This document shows positions 1 to 13,400 of a stretch of 64,000 nucleotides of DNA, one piece after another. The DNA comes from Liolophura sinensis (Eukaryota; Mollusca; Polyplacophora; Chitonida; Chitonidae). How positions within the stretch are numbered: the first letter of the stretch is position 1; each line of letters opens with the position of its first letter. The position numbers and the translations under genes were made by a program. The stretch covers positions 33,078,510-33,142,509 of the forward strand of contig NC_088295.1 in NCBI RefSeq assembly GCF_032854445.1, read 5' to 3'. Below the pieces are notes generated by a model. It was not told the origin of the DNA. It ran no database searches and saw only the letters and a program-made list of their open reading frames with translations.

Positions 1-36
1 AGAAGATACCCCGGATGAAAATTTACAGCTACTGAA

Positions 37-246
37 GTGCACAGGCAGCTATACAGTCTCAAAAACAGTCTCAAATGTATTTGCGATCCCGCGGGAGAGT
101 TGCTCGATCTGGCGGCAGATTCGTTCGATCTGGCGGGAGAGTTGCTCGATCCCGCGGGCGGGGAGCAGATTTGGTCGATCCCATGGGAGATTCGCTCGAT
201 CTGGCGGGAGATTTGCTCGATCCCGCGGGCGATTTGCTATCTTTAG
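37..246. repeat. GC-rich 21-bp minisatellite
   Basis: From about 85 to 240 the sequence is a run of 21-base units of the form CGATCTGGCGGGAGATTTGCT, alternating with CGATCCCGCGGGAGAGTTGCT, with one longer irregular unit near 155. Because 21 is divisible by three, reading frames stay open and give short heptad-like peptides (LAGELLD). It stands out as GC-rich against AT-rich flanks. The open frames are probably a by-product of the unit length. Confidence 0.75.
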
Positions 247-1462
247 TATATTACGCAGGGATGATTTAGTGTTATACTGAGCACTGTGACTATGGGAGTT
301 AAAGAGTTACTGTTGCATTAAAATATACCTGAGGATTACGGTTAGGTAGAAATTCCAGCACATATACCTGGCGTAGTAGTTTTAAATTGCTGAAGACTGT
401 TCACCGTCTATACCCGTGTCAACAAGTCGCCCAGAGTTATTCTCCCTGAAACTCTGTCTCGCAAATGGTATTGCAGATTCTGAACAAATATTTGCTGATT
501 TGACTGTATATATGTGAATAAATGGATTTTACTGTTTAGTGTTCGAACTGGAAAAACAAATCTTCGCATCTTCTATTAGGCTGTTCTTGCCTATTCACTG
601 AAATAAGTTGTATTCTTGAGTTTTCCTCCAGGAGTTATCCCGGAACAATACAGACTGGGAATGCATTTGGTGTATTAAATAGAATAACGACATTGAATTA
701 ATGATTGGAGTATTGAGAGTAAATCCATATTTCTGTATTGGGGTCTCCAAATACTTGAAGTAAATATCAGTCTTATACGTTACAAAAATATTAAATTTTT
801 TTTTACCTCGGAGTTGATAGAGATTAACTGGTGATAAGCAGAGAGCAGAGCAAAGCCTGTATTATTAGTCTCTAAAGGTCATAAGACCGGGCTATAAAGA
901 AAAATCCGCTACAGTACTATCCAAAATAATAAAGTTACTTCTGAAAGAGTCAACTGTTGCCAACAAATCCGAAAAAAAAACAAAAAAAAAAAAAAACAAA
1001 ATAAAAACTCACAACAATATTTATTATTGCTATAAATTCCTATTTGCTACCCACAGGGGAGCACCTCAAAATATCATAACATAATAGTGGCCTCTGAAAC
1101 TCAATACTACATGTAAAAGTACTAACCTTGACGAGCTTTCAGTGTGATCTCTGCTCTGAAAACACGCGCGTTGAAATATGGTGAACAGCAGTCCGTGTAT
1201 TCTACTAGATGTTGACAGTTTATGCGGAGTTTAAATTTTCCACACAAAAAATGTTATTAAAATATGCACATATTATGGTTTTACTTTGAAACGTTGAAAC
1301 TGGCATCACATAAATTTTGAGTAATATGTCTAGAGAAAAGATTTTCACAGCAAAAATGATACCGGTTACCAGGTACATGGTATAATTTTACACATCTCTG
1401 ATATTCTATATTACATAAAATATATTTCAAAGCTTAAATTTTTTATTCGTTTACTTATTTGT
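247..1462. other. No gene seen
   Basis: AT-rich sequence with an A-rich simple tract near 969-1008. No exon of the receptor gene with matching phase was found. One small AG/GT pair around 1118-1146 has a stop in the required frame. Confidence 0.5.
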
Positions 1463-1605
1463 TGGCGTTTTAGACCGTACTCAAGAATATTTCACTTATA
1501 CGACGGCGACCAGCATTGTGGTGGGAGGAAACAGGGCAGAGCCCGGGGGAAATTCGCAACCATTCGCAGGTTGTTGGCGGACCTTCCTACTTACGGTCAC
1601 TACTT
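1463..1605 (-). mobile_element. SINE family A, 3' part
   Basis: Shows the reverse of the family A core: CCGTACTCAAGAATATTTCA, ACGACGGCGACCAGCATT, GGGCAGAGCCCGGGGGAAA. The tRNA-like head is missing; the copy ends next to a TATG-rich microsatellite. Confidence 0.75.
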
Positions 1606-1627
1606 TAAGGTGCAACGGCGGATGTAC

Positions 1628-1732
1628 ACCTATGTATGTACATGTATGTATGTATTCGTGTATGTATGTATGCATGTGTGCGTGTGTGTATGTATGTATG
1701 CGTGTACGTACGTATGTATGTGTAGGTAGATC
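1628..1732. repeat. TATG/TGTA microsatellite
   Basis: Imperfect (GTAT)n/(GTGT)n repeat adjoining the end of a SINE copy. Open frames on both strands here (Cys/Met/Tyr/Val-rich or Thr/His/Tyr-rich) are repeat artefacts. Confidence 0.85.
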
Positions 1733-1739
1733 CCCATCG

Positions 1740-2857
1740 TTGCAGATAGATGGTTTGAAAACGAAAGAAAAACAGTAGAATATGGTGATCAAACATCAGA
1801 AAATCTACTCCAACACGATTGGAGTTGTCCTTGTGACGTCACGGCAGTACACACCCTGCAGGCATGTGGGGCTTCTCCATGTTCACAACACATACCACAG
1901 GAGACAATCGCTATACTTTTACAACTAATTTCCTTGTCGACGTGTGACTGCAGCAACACAACGCAGGATACTGTTACATACATAGCCTAAAACAGTCACA
2001 GATTGAGAAAGTATGGACCAGATATCATGAAAAACACCTTTCGATTACAGGGGGACTCGGTTGTGGTCATGTGAGACTTACTAACTGAGCCCTGCCTACT
2101 GCAGGAGAATGCCGAAGGAATAGGCTTTCATGAGTACTACCATAATTCCATGGACGCCAGAGAGTACCGCGCTTGTATCATCTATGGTGACCAGTATGTT
2201 AGCGAAAATCTGTCATGGTATACGGCCCAGTCGCTATGCTGTATACGACTTCAATTCTGTTCTGCAAAATCAATTCTGTTAGCTTTAAAAAATATTTGTT
2301 GTAAAACTGTTTTATTTACATAATTTCCATGGTGCTAATTAAGAGGTGTACACATAGGGGTAATTACGGATTAAGTCATATCATGGCTTCTGGAAAAGTG
2401 GTTAAACCTAATGCAATAATTTTGTCAGTGCATTGTAGAACTTTTCGCTACATAAACCCGTCAGGTTCTCCTGGCATGACGTCACCTAACCAGCGCTTCG
2501 CGGCCGACAAGATAGGCAGGCGGTCCAACTTTAATATTTTTGTTTAAATGGAACTAGTTAACATAATATTTTTTCATAAGGCTGCTAAAACAGTCCAACA
2601 TAGCATAAATATTGTGCCTATCAAACACTTAGTATGAAAAGTCGTTAGGTATCTCTTTTAAAAAAATTTCGGTCATATGACGACGAGGAGTCATTAGCAC
2701 GACGGATTGAACATTAGATTGTAAATCTACTCATACATGAGGCTATGTAACTGCTCTAAGCAGGTAATTATTTAGGTAAACATAGGTAAGACACGCAACT
2801 GTATTACAATGGTAAACATTATGAAATTGTTATTGATATGTATTACAAGAATAGTAC
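1740..2857. other. Intron or intergenic; no exon identified
   Basis: No transmembrane-like minus-strand exon is visible. Around 2666-2706 is a short fragment (GGTCATATGACGACGAGGAG) of the repeat family found in full at 48942-49260. A plus-strand frame is open from 2104 to 2325 after an AG but matches nothing I know. Confidence 0.45.
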
Positions 2858-2931
2858 CTTCAGAAGTTTGACAGCCAGATGTGTACTCCGTTTCGGTGCA
2901 GCCGCCATGAGTGCAGGAAAATGCCTTTACA
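2858..2931 (-). CDS. Exon 17: last extracellular exon in the window
   Basis: A 74-base exon between TATGAACAG and GTACTA, phase 2 to phase 1. It reads VKAFSCTHGGCTETEYTSGC and QTSE, which follows CNGPLKPATKYR as R-x-K-x-F does in the family. The next exon should hold the transmembrane helix, but none is seen between 1 and 2857. Confidence 0.72.
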
Positions 2932-5900
2932 CTGTTCATATAAGTAAAACAGCTAATATCAAACTACATGTCCATCATTTAAAGTGAATTTTGTGATGAC
3001 TGCAATCTACGTAAGAAGAAATTTAGAAATTGCAAAAGCTTCTTCAACAATCCGGGTATAAGTCTGATTAATAATACATGTTAACCGAAATATAAGAAAT
3101 ATCAGCCACATTAGAAATCATTTACAACAACGGCTTTAACGCCTACTTTGGGAACACTCGGAGAAAAAACAATGGAAGCGGAAACACATTTTTTCCTGAA
3201 CGCAATTACAGAATGCTTTCATTAGACTTTCATACTCTCGGCTAAAACCAATGTGGAACCTGATCAAGGACGAAGAATAAATTTCGAAGAATAAATACGA
3301 AGAATATATTCCTTTTACGAGTCGAACCGCTATGTGATACGTTACTTCATTTGATACAGTTAACATTTAATATCAGCAAAAATTCTAATTTGTATAACAG
3401 ATACTTGTTAAAGTTTCTTGCAGTTTCTTGAAGATAATTTTGTGCAGATGACCTCTAAGACTCTAGGATAAAATATGACAAATTTAAACATTCTTCATGT
3501 AAATCTTCTTTTCCTTGTGCATAAGTTAAAGCAAAATCCTTGCTTCCATATGAAATGTTCTTTTTCAACTTGTCAATAACATTACGTGGTTTTCTTCTTA
3601 CGGTTACTATAGTAACCCATAACCAGGGTACTAAGAAAAACGCCTCCCTCTGGAACAATTCGTTGAAAATGTACTATCTTTTAAATACAAAGACAAAACA
3701 GTATGCTCTATTATTCAAGCCTTTTCAAAGACAAAAGATAACACAATCTCACCATCTTTCGTCATCATATCACAGTTTTATGATTCATGGAAAATGACAT
3801 ACCTATATTTCGTTGCTGGCTTCAACGGACCATTACAAAACGTGTCAATAGATTCAGTACAATTTCCATCATTTCCAACTGTATACCGGAAAAAACCTGT
3901 TTCCCGTTTTGACTTGCTCATTATATCTAAAACAAAAGTCAGCAAGTAGGGATAACAGCGAACGTGTTGGATGCATAAAGATTAAAGTAATGAACATGAC
4001 TACGAAACAGTGGCTTTGGAATCGTTATAATGTTTGCATGATACACAATGTTATAAAAATTGACTCAACAATGCTCACAATTGCATAACAACCTCTGAGC
4101 TAGGTATTAGAGATGCAGATTTGCTGACTCATTAGCCTAAAACACGTTTAAAAAGGAATGTTCAAAGAGAAAAGTTACCACGTCGAAAATACCAATCAAC
4201 CGGAGTAGCTCTGTAAGGAATGGTGAAATCTTTGCTATTCGCTTCGTGCCATTTCGCATAGTTCATGTAGAATGTATCCGCCAAGCTCTTGGAGGTAGAA
4301 TCTGGAAGTAGAGTATATGGAATGAATCGTCTACTTCTGGCAAGTCACTGGAGGGCTTTTTCCACATATCACACACATTGCTTCACCCCACATCGGGACC
4401 AAGTTTCTGAAGCTGTACTATATTAACATAATTTTGTTTCGCTATGATAATGAATGAAAACTAAGTTTTGCACTCGCTGTGAGTTTAAGTCCAACTCATG
4501 TTGGCTTCCTCTCTGGCCGTAAGTGGGAAGGTCTGTCAGCCTCTGCCCGGTTTCCTAACACCATAATGCTGGCCGCCGTCGTATAAGTGAAATATTCTTG
4601 AGAACGGCGTAAAACACAAATCAAATAAATAAATAAATATGTTTTGCACAGACTGTGTCATAAGGGAAGTGTTTTATGAGCATATCAATTTATATTCAAA
4701 ACGAGGGGCCTTCGTGGCCGAGGAGAATTAGCACGCCAGCGCGGCGCAATGACCCAGTTGTCTCCCTTCAATGCAGTCGCTGTGAGTTCAAAACCAGCTC
4801 TTGCTGGTTTTCTCTCAGGCCGTACGTGGAAAGGTCTACCAGTAACTTGCGGATTGTCGTGGTTATCTATGGGCTCTGCCTGGTTTCCTCCCATCATAAT
4901 GCTGGTAAGATAGTAGTGTAATATTTCCAGCAAAGTCAACATCCGCCGTGACCATGTTAAAATATGGATTGTCAGTTTTTAATTATGTATGATGTAGTAT
5001 CTAGCATAATACTCTTGTATCTATCTTCAAACGCGTTTGTTAATAGTAAACAGTTAATATTTCAGCGTAACTTACCTTCTTCAACAGAACTCGTCTGGAT
5101 TACGATTAACCCGGAATCGACGATTTTCCCATTGGTGTCATCAGTGAAGAAGTCCATCCTGAGATTCAGCTGAAAGGTTTGGACGGATTGGGGGACGGTT
5201 TTTTTTGGTGGAGACGTCCGGGCAAATAACGCACTCAGTAGGCACAGGAGGCGCTGTGTCAAGGTGAAAACATCGTCGGTTTACTCAATAAAAATATACA
5301 AGATTTACAATTAAGGAGTACATCTGCGTGGCTGATTACTGGCTGAATTAACTGAGAAAAATGTATTGATATGTTAACATGATACAAAACTTACATCATC
5401 GACAGCAAAACCAGAAGCAGTGAAGCAGTGAAAACTCTCGTGAATTTTATTCTAACTGTTCGTGTAAATGTTTACAATTAGCAGCAAATTACACGCGCAC
5501 CATGGCTTAAGCAGATAGGTAAACACTGCAAATTATTAGGAACCATTAGCCACTTGGACAAAAAATAACAAGGTTTGATTTTCTCCATTTGTGAAAAATG
5601 TCGTGAAGAGCGATATGACAAATTGTACGTATGTACTAACGTCCACGAGGTGCTAAGTACTCGACGTAAAGTATCTCTCCCATAAATCTTTTGCTAACGG
5701 CCACCAGCTGTCAGAAAAAAAAGAAAAAATATATTTCAAATTCAAATGGATCATTCATATTTATTTGATTTCTGTTTAACGCCATACTCTCCGGCGGTAC
5801 GTGGGAAGGTCTGACAGCAACCTGCGGATGGTTGTGGGTTTCCCCGGGCTCTGCATGGTTTTCCTCCCACAATAATGCTGGCCACTGTCGTATAAGTGAA

Positions 5901-7337
5901 ATATTCTTGAGTACGGTGTAAATAACGCCATACTCAAGAATTAATTCCAGGAATAACAGATGGACTATTTCTATCCGGAACTACTTTATTCAGCATCTAC
6001 GTGCAAACAACAGTCCTCCCAATGTCTGACCCTACCAATTGTTCAACACAGAATCAGTTTAACTTCACATGAACTTCCAACTCGTTCTTGACTTACCGAA
6101 ACGTTGTACTCTTCACCTGGTTCAACCTTCACTACTTTAGAATACACTTCATTGTCTGACTGTGACCAAGGGATGGTGAATGACGTCACATTATCGGAGA
6201 CCTTGGAAAGAAGCAAATCTTGTTTTACATAACACCCATCATTATTTTTACTTTATCTAGCCTCATAAAATTATGCAAATAATATCTGAGCAGGACACAA
6301 AGGCAGCTTAATACTTCAACATTTTTACTTTCTTATTTCACCAGTGCATTTCGGAACGTGCATAGGGCCAGCACGTCTCTTTCACAGCTGATGAACTGTG
6401 GTTTAAACCGGTCTCTCCGATGTTCAAATGCCTAATCTGACCGTCCTCACATAACTGACAAATTCTGAACAAGGAGTAAAGTTCTTATTAGTCAATCAGT
6501 CACCCTCTTCAAAAAAATTAAGTATTGTAAACCAGCAATATTCCCAAATGTCGTACATATGTATGCATTCTTATCTCACATATATAGTCGCCTGTACTAC
6601 TTGTTAGCTGTATGTAAATGACAACGATGTAATCCACAAATCAGTTTAAAGAATTCTCTGTCAAATGCCTTGTTTCTGTCTTGATTGAATTTAAGGCAAT
6701 GAAATTCTTTTACTGTTGGACAAGGACCCAAATGTTATATTGTCTTCACAACCCTGATTTACATTCTATTATCTATGTGCTATTTACACCTAAATAATTA
6801 TAGTGGAAGGAAACCGGCCAAAGTCCGGGAAAAACTCATGACCATCCGCAAGTTGCTTGCAGACCTTCCCACATACCTTCGGAGAGGAAGTCAGCATGAC
6901 AACCTTGTGTACACTGCACTAGTGTCTCCAGTAACAATTATTCCATTCCAGTTGCTCTCCACGCGATATTTTTAAAGGTGGAATTCTTCGGCTAAAATTA
7001 TTTAATAACTCGTCAGATGCGTCAACACATTATAAACAACATTTGTTAAACAGGATTCCATGCGGAACAACATACACTACCTTTTTCCGGTATTCGAGTA
7101 CAAAACTTGTGATATTGGCATTTCTGTGTCTCAGCTTTGGAGGCTCCCAAGTTACATTCACGCTGGTTAGTAAGCCGTCCGGTACAATGAAATGAAGGTT
7201 TGTCACACGGCCCGGGGCTGTTAAACAAGAGATTATATGTTTGATGTAGAAATCTAAATGACAGACATGGCAATAGATGATATCCCTTCATGTACCCTGG
7301 TGTAGAGTGAGATCTCATACCAGGAAAGTACAGTACA

Positions 7338-7419
<82 letters not shown>

Positions 7420-10400
7420 CAGAAACAATACGAACCTGCCTCTGGGGTCCTGAATTCCGCTGAGTCAGAAGAAGGTCCATCTCCAGCCTTTGTTGACGCC
7501 CGCACCCTTATTCTGTATGGCCAATATTCCTCCATATCAGTAAACTCACCACAAAGGGGATCCATGTCTGAAGTGAATACACGGGTGACTACATTATTGA
7601 AAATTCCAGACTAAACAATATTTCAAATTTTAAAATCATACATCCGCCAGACTGATTTTAAAATTTACATGGAAAGAGAGAGAGAGAGAGAGAAAAAGAA
7701 AAACAAACAAACGAAAAACAAAAACATACAGATTATCAGTACACTGTGCTGAACTGCATCGTCGTATCGCGCGATTTTACGACCTCGCCCTCATTTATCA
7801 TATGCCTGTCATAAAAGCTAATTTGGGACATTAAAATCGGGGTATGTACCTAGTACTCTGTTGCTTTGCGTAGTATCTGCTAGCGCGATGGCCTGCACGA
7901 CGCTAGCAAAACATCTATAGTAGATTTCAATAGTTCACGACCGCATTTTATATAGAGAAAAAAAGAGAAATAAATAACAGACAAACGCAAAGTCGTGTAA
8001 AACGATGAAAATGTAATTTTCTGTTCGTGTAACTGTACTTTTAAAAACATTTTTCTATCAACATACGATCAATTTTTGAAAAGCCAAAAGCCTAAACTTC
8101 ATCTGAATTGCGAAATGGTACTTTTTGAAATAAAGTATAGTCCAGATTTGTATGTGCCAAAACATTGATCTACTTTACAAGTAAAGATGTAACTTGAACA
8201 ATTTACAAAATTAGTGAGTTGTACGCCGGTGTGGATGACAGCAAATCTTTCAAAACTTCTGAAATTTTTGCATAGGAAAGTTTGTCATCAAAGGTAATGG
8301 CTGTCGAAACTGTCGGGCAAAAATTCAAGTGGAATTTGCAGTTTGAGAAGGATGCTCCCAGGAAAATCCCTGCAGTTGTAGTCTATTTCTTTGGCGGTAC
8401 TGCTCTGGTGCATTTGAAATGATGTGGCTCCTGCATACCGGTACTATGAAAAACGACAGCGTTATTGTTGACGCTTGTAACATTTTTGTGACCAGTGAGA
8501 TGCTATACCATTATGAAGGAGTCGGGTACATGTAGTTTTACTAGCACTAGCACAATTCCAGTTTAGAAAGACAGGGCTTTCTCGGCCATAGGTCACCTGG
8601 TGCGAAAGTAGTTCAGCACATGCGAATGTTCAGAGGATGGTGATACGGAAAACTACCGCACGGTTCTGTACCAAGCGCTTAATATGCACATGTATATGAT
8701 AAAATTTTTACAACGTTTACAATTTACAAATACCATACGCATTTCAAGCACATTAAACAGATGACGATCAGATTACACACAATTACATGTACGCTACCTT
8801 AAATACAATGACCAATGCTACAAGTACGTGTAGCACTCTTGGTCACTCATAGAAAAGCTATCGTTTTTAAACCCATAACTTAATTAGGGAGTATATAAAT
8901 ACCGCTAAAACTCGTGAAATGTGAAATGACTGTCGTTACAATAGGTCACTCTAGCTGACTGAACAAAGAAGTAGGCGGTCATTGCCATAGATGGCGCCAA
9001 CAGAAGTCCCCGGAGAAGACCCTCCGGATTTGGTAAATAACTGACGGACTTTCTAACGCGTGACAGAAATATTTTCACCACAAATATCATGTGATTTCAA
9101 AATACGCTGAGGTGTCAGGTGACATAGAGCAAGATGCTTTGTTTGATGTCTTTCCCAGTTGACCTATGAATTTCCCACCACATTGTAATAAGGAAAACAA
9201 GAAAAAAAAATACAAACAAAAAATGTTTGGCATGAATGATATGTTAGATGGCAACTACAGGCTGTTCCATCATCTGAACATATTCTAACCGACCTTGGAT
9301 TACCTGTCTATCTAGCCATAGTTCCTCTCCCAAATCCACCAGAGTCAGTGTGTAGCTTGTAGGACCAGGGAAAGGTTTTGGCAAACTCCAACATGCTCTG
9401 TCAACTAGTCACTGTCACACTTGTATTCTTTATTACTGAGCTCACTTACCAGTGATAACTTGCTCTCTATCTTGCTGTAGCTCCTCTCCCAAATCCACCA
9501 GAGTCAGTGTGTAGCTTGTAGGACCAGGGAAAGGTTTTGGCAAACTCCAACATGCTGTGTCAACTAGTCACTGTCACACTTGTATTCTTTATTACTGAGC
9601 TCACTTACCAGCGATAACTTGCTCTCTATCTTGCTGTAGCTCCTCTCCCAAATCCACTAGGGTCAGTGTGTAGCTTGTAGGACCAGGGAAAGGCTCTGGC
9701 GGACTCCAGCATACACCCACATTCTTAGTTCCTTTCACTGTTACGCGAATATCATACACCTCAGCTGGCACTGTAGAAAACAATTGAGTTTGTTTCGAGC
9801 GAATACCAGCACATTCAATGGATATGTGAACACTGAAATGACTCTCACTATCTATCAAACGTAAACTTCAGTTCTATTCTATATTACTGAGACTTGTTAT
9901 TTTTCTCTCACAGTTTTGGTTAAATGCTGCCGAATCACTAGGCACTGAGAGTAATCCGTTGATTTATGCAATACTTCAAATGTATTTAGGCCTATTGATA
10001 TATACGGTAAATAAATGAAATGACACTTACCTGTAACGGTTACATTAATTTATTATTATTATGGATAGTTCGCTTTATATTAAATATGTGTTATATTAAA
10101 TACCCATTTGTCTTTACCTCCCACTTCTGTCATAACGTTCAGCCGGCTAGGTTCGTTTCCCGACAGAAATGTGACATGGAGGGCTAAAAGATATTCAGTG
10201 TAGGGAAACAGTCCAGTGATGTTGTAGGTGATATCAGCATTGTTAACGTCGAAGATCTCTGTTCTCACGGATACGCAGGGAGAGGTAGGATTTGGCTTAG
10301 AAAAAAACAAAAATTCCACACCATTTAAACGATTTTATTCACCGATATTTGGTGGAATTGTGCCAAAATAAAACATCCCACTTTTATCATCCACAACTGC

Positions 10401-13400
10401 TAAGGTACTGTATTTGGTTCAGGTTACACAACACGGTAATTTACATTTTAAAAGTTTGATAGTTGCTTTATCAAGGAGAGTTTTATAGAACTACTCGTGA
10501 TGTTGTCTGTCAGCTCAAAGTTCTGTGTCAAGTTTTCCGCAGACCTGCATATAAACTTACGAAAAGAAGCTCATCAGCAAAATACACGGTCTGAACACAG
10601 CTTCCACCCCAAGACACCACCAATGTGTAACTTTTTATGTTGTTATCTGTCCTCTGCCACTGCAGCTGTATACTCCGGGAAGTTTTAGACTGGACGGATA
10701 TGTTGACAGGCGATGGATCTGTGTGACAGAGAAATGTATAAAGTACAAGTGAATAGTCTCCGCCACAGCTGAATTTGTAAACTCCATTACTACAGACAAA
10801 TGTATAATTCATTTGTGTGGTATCTATCTGTGGTGATCCATTTTCCCTCGACATCGGATTAAGATTCCGATAGCTTTTTGGTCTTTAGCAAGTGAAAGCA
10901 GCTTTATTTAAAGTTAATGTATGGTAATTATTTCCTTTTTAAATATATTTATTATTTACAGATAATGGTTTCCGCGTGAGGATCGAAAACCAGAATAAAC
11001 AGGTAAAAATGCCGGGAAGATGCCTTTACTCCATCATTTTTCATAAAATATAAGAAAATGAAACCATAAAAATAAGCAAATTGTAGGCCTAGGTACTTGA
11101 CACTGTCTAGCACAGGACTAGCCTCAATGATGTTAACAATCCTTAAAGCCATAGTTTTCTCTATTAGAGCAAATAAAGTAATAAAACCCTAGATAGACTT
11201 ACTACTTCTAGGTAGAGCTAGTGCGTATCAAGTCATCTTGGTGCTCGCTACGCGCCTACTACATGTACAAGATTACACCTACAACTTTATACCGAAATGT
11301 TTTTCATGTATTTTTCATTCGTTTTCTTGTTTTATCTATTCAGTCATCATGCTCCCAGTAAAATAGTGCTCATGTGTGAACCTTCTTTAAAGGTTAATAT
11401 GAGAGTTTGTCAATAACAAACACTCCAGGTACAAAATACCGCTATTTTGAACTATGCGGAATGAACAATGTCCTTGGCAGAATAAAGTAACATACAAATG
11501 TCACATACTGCAGCGGCCAACCTTGTACATGTAGGATATACCAAGCGGATGTAATGATTTTACATGTGATTATCAGTTCGCTCACTATCTATATATGTAA
11601 GCTAGAGGACGCCAAAAATGATACACTTACTTAACCTTACGCTTAGAAATTCCACGTACGATGAGTTTAATTTTCCAGACTGTGACTTCACCTGTATGCT
11701 GTAAACCCCAGGCTTGGGAGGTTTGAAGATATGGCGGTATTCATCAGTGGCAGTCTGGTAGGGAACTTCATCTTCTTTAGACCAACCCAAAGTGTCATGC
11801 ATTCTCACATAGAATCTGTCTACAATGCCTCCTCCATTCCGCCATCTTAAAGTAATAGTCTGTTCTCCTGAAGACGGAGTGGCGGACAGAGGAGCCGGCG
11901 GGGAAGGGGCTGGAATATAGAGACACAGTATACACAGTTTGTGATATTACTGTGAACACTGAGTTCATACTCATTAATATTGCACTTATACGATGGCGGT
12001 CAATGTTATTGGCGGAGGAAGCCGGAGTTCCCGGTCAAAAGCACCGACCTTTGACAAGTTACTGAAGAACTTTTTCACATGTGAGGTACACATGTACTTG
12101 GAATTTATTAAACCTCACGTCTCAAATCTCTAAAAATCCTGTTTCGTCATGACATTTAATTAAGAATATCGGGATACATTATTCCTCGAGAACTGGTCAA
12201 CTTTTAGCAGCGCCAGGTCCTTCTAAGTGTTTACATGCAGTGGTGTCATCAAGTATCAGTTGTCTCAGCATAGAAAAGAAGTGGATTTTTATGGTATGCA
12301 CGTGTACTCACTCAGTGTGACCGTGAGTGGTGAAGACCTGGAAGACTGGACACCTCTGGACTCTGCTATCAACCATAGAGTGTAGGTCTGACCTTTGACC
12401 AGACTATATGCGGGAATTGTCGAAGTCTGTGGTTGGTTACCAAATACCGACACCTCCTTAGTGACAGCAGCACCACTTGAAGGCTGGGCAGTCACAATGA
12501 TGTTGTAAAGCTGACCTGTGTCTATTGTCCACGTGACCCGGATACCACCAGACTCTTCCACGGCTCTGGTTAACGTGGGTGTTGATGGAACTAGAAATAA
12601 AAGTAAGTGTTGCACGTGTTTCATGTATTGGATCAAGCTACTGAATGTCTTGTTCAACTGATATTATGGATATCATCTGACTATTGAGAATAAGTTTGCA
12701 TACCCGTATAGTTTTGGACACAGTCAATGGTTAGAATTTATAATAACTTTGTGATTTTTGCAAAACCTATTGTTGTTGAAATGTGTGATAAGTTAATATT
12801 ATATTTAAAGATAAACAAATAAACAAAGGTTTAGCTTCACAAAAAAATCTTTGAGGACAAAAACTTTATGAGGATCCTTGAAGAAGGTAGCGTCCATAGC
12901 AATTAGAGTGATGAATTTTTGTAAGTATTATTTCGATAAAAGAGTAGAATTGTTTTAAATATAAACATTCAAATAACTTGACTGTTGAATCTGTACGGGT
13001 ACCACTATCGGAGAGTATAAATGGGAAACAACTGGCTCAACTCCCAGATAACCGATAGGCCTTACACAAGATCAAACAAACAAACACAAAGACACTTGAA
13101 TACGTTCAATACATATATTTGAACAAAATAAGCAAATAATACAAATCACATTGATATACAAAACAATACAAATAATTACAAAATATATGGTTTCTTACTG
13201 ATGACAGCGTCTATATCCGGATGGAATATTCCGGCTTTCAAAAGTGAGTCAGTCCACGTAAATATAAAATTTACAGTCAAGATGAATTCCTCAATATACC
13301 GATGACAGTCCGATAAGTTGTTTATTCCTCAACTGCCTGTGAATGTGTAACTTCTCGACTTTTGACAGTAGCGTCCGTGATGCCAAGCTGTCGATATACG

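Noticed and set aside
1118..1146. Small AG/GT-bounded interval considered as receptor exon 18
   Set aside because: The phase needed after exon 17 puts a TGA inside, and no transmembrane sequence is present.
1496..1796. Overlapping frames on both strands rich in Cys/Met or His/Thr/Tyr
   Set aside because: They are translations of a SINE end and a TATG/TGTA microsatellite.
2104..2325. Open plus-strand stretch after CTGCCTACTGCAG
   Set aside because: No start, donor, domain or partner exon; probably chance.
7046..7565. Long minus-strand frames with runs of Tyr-Ile
   Set aside because: They read through the (TA)40 intron; the real exons 10 and 11 lie on either side.
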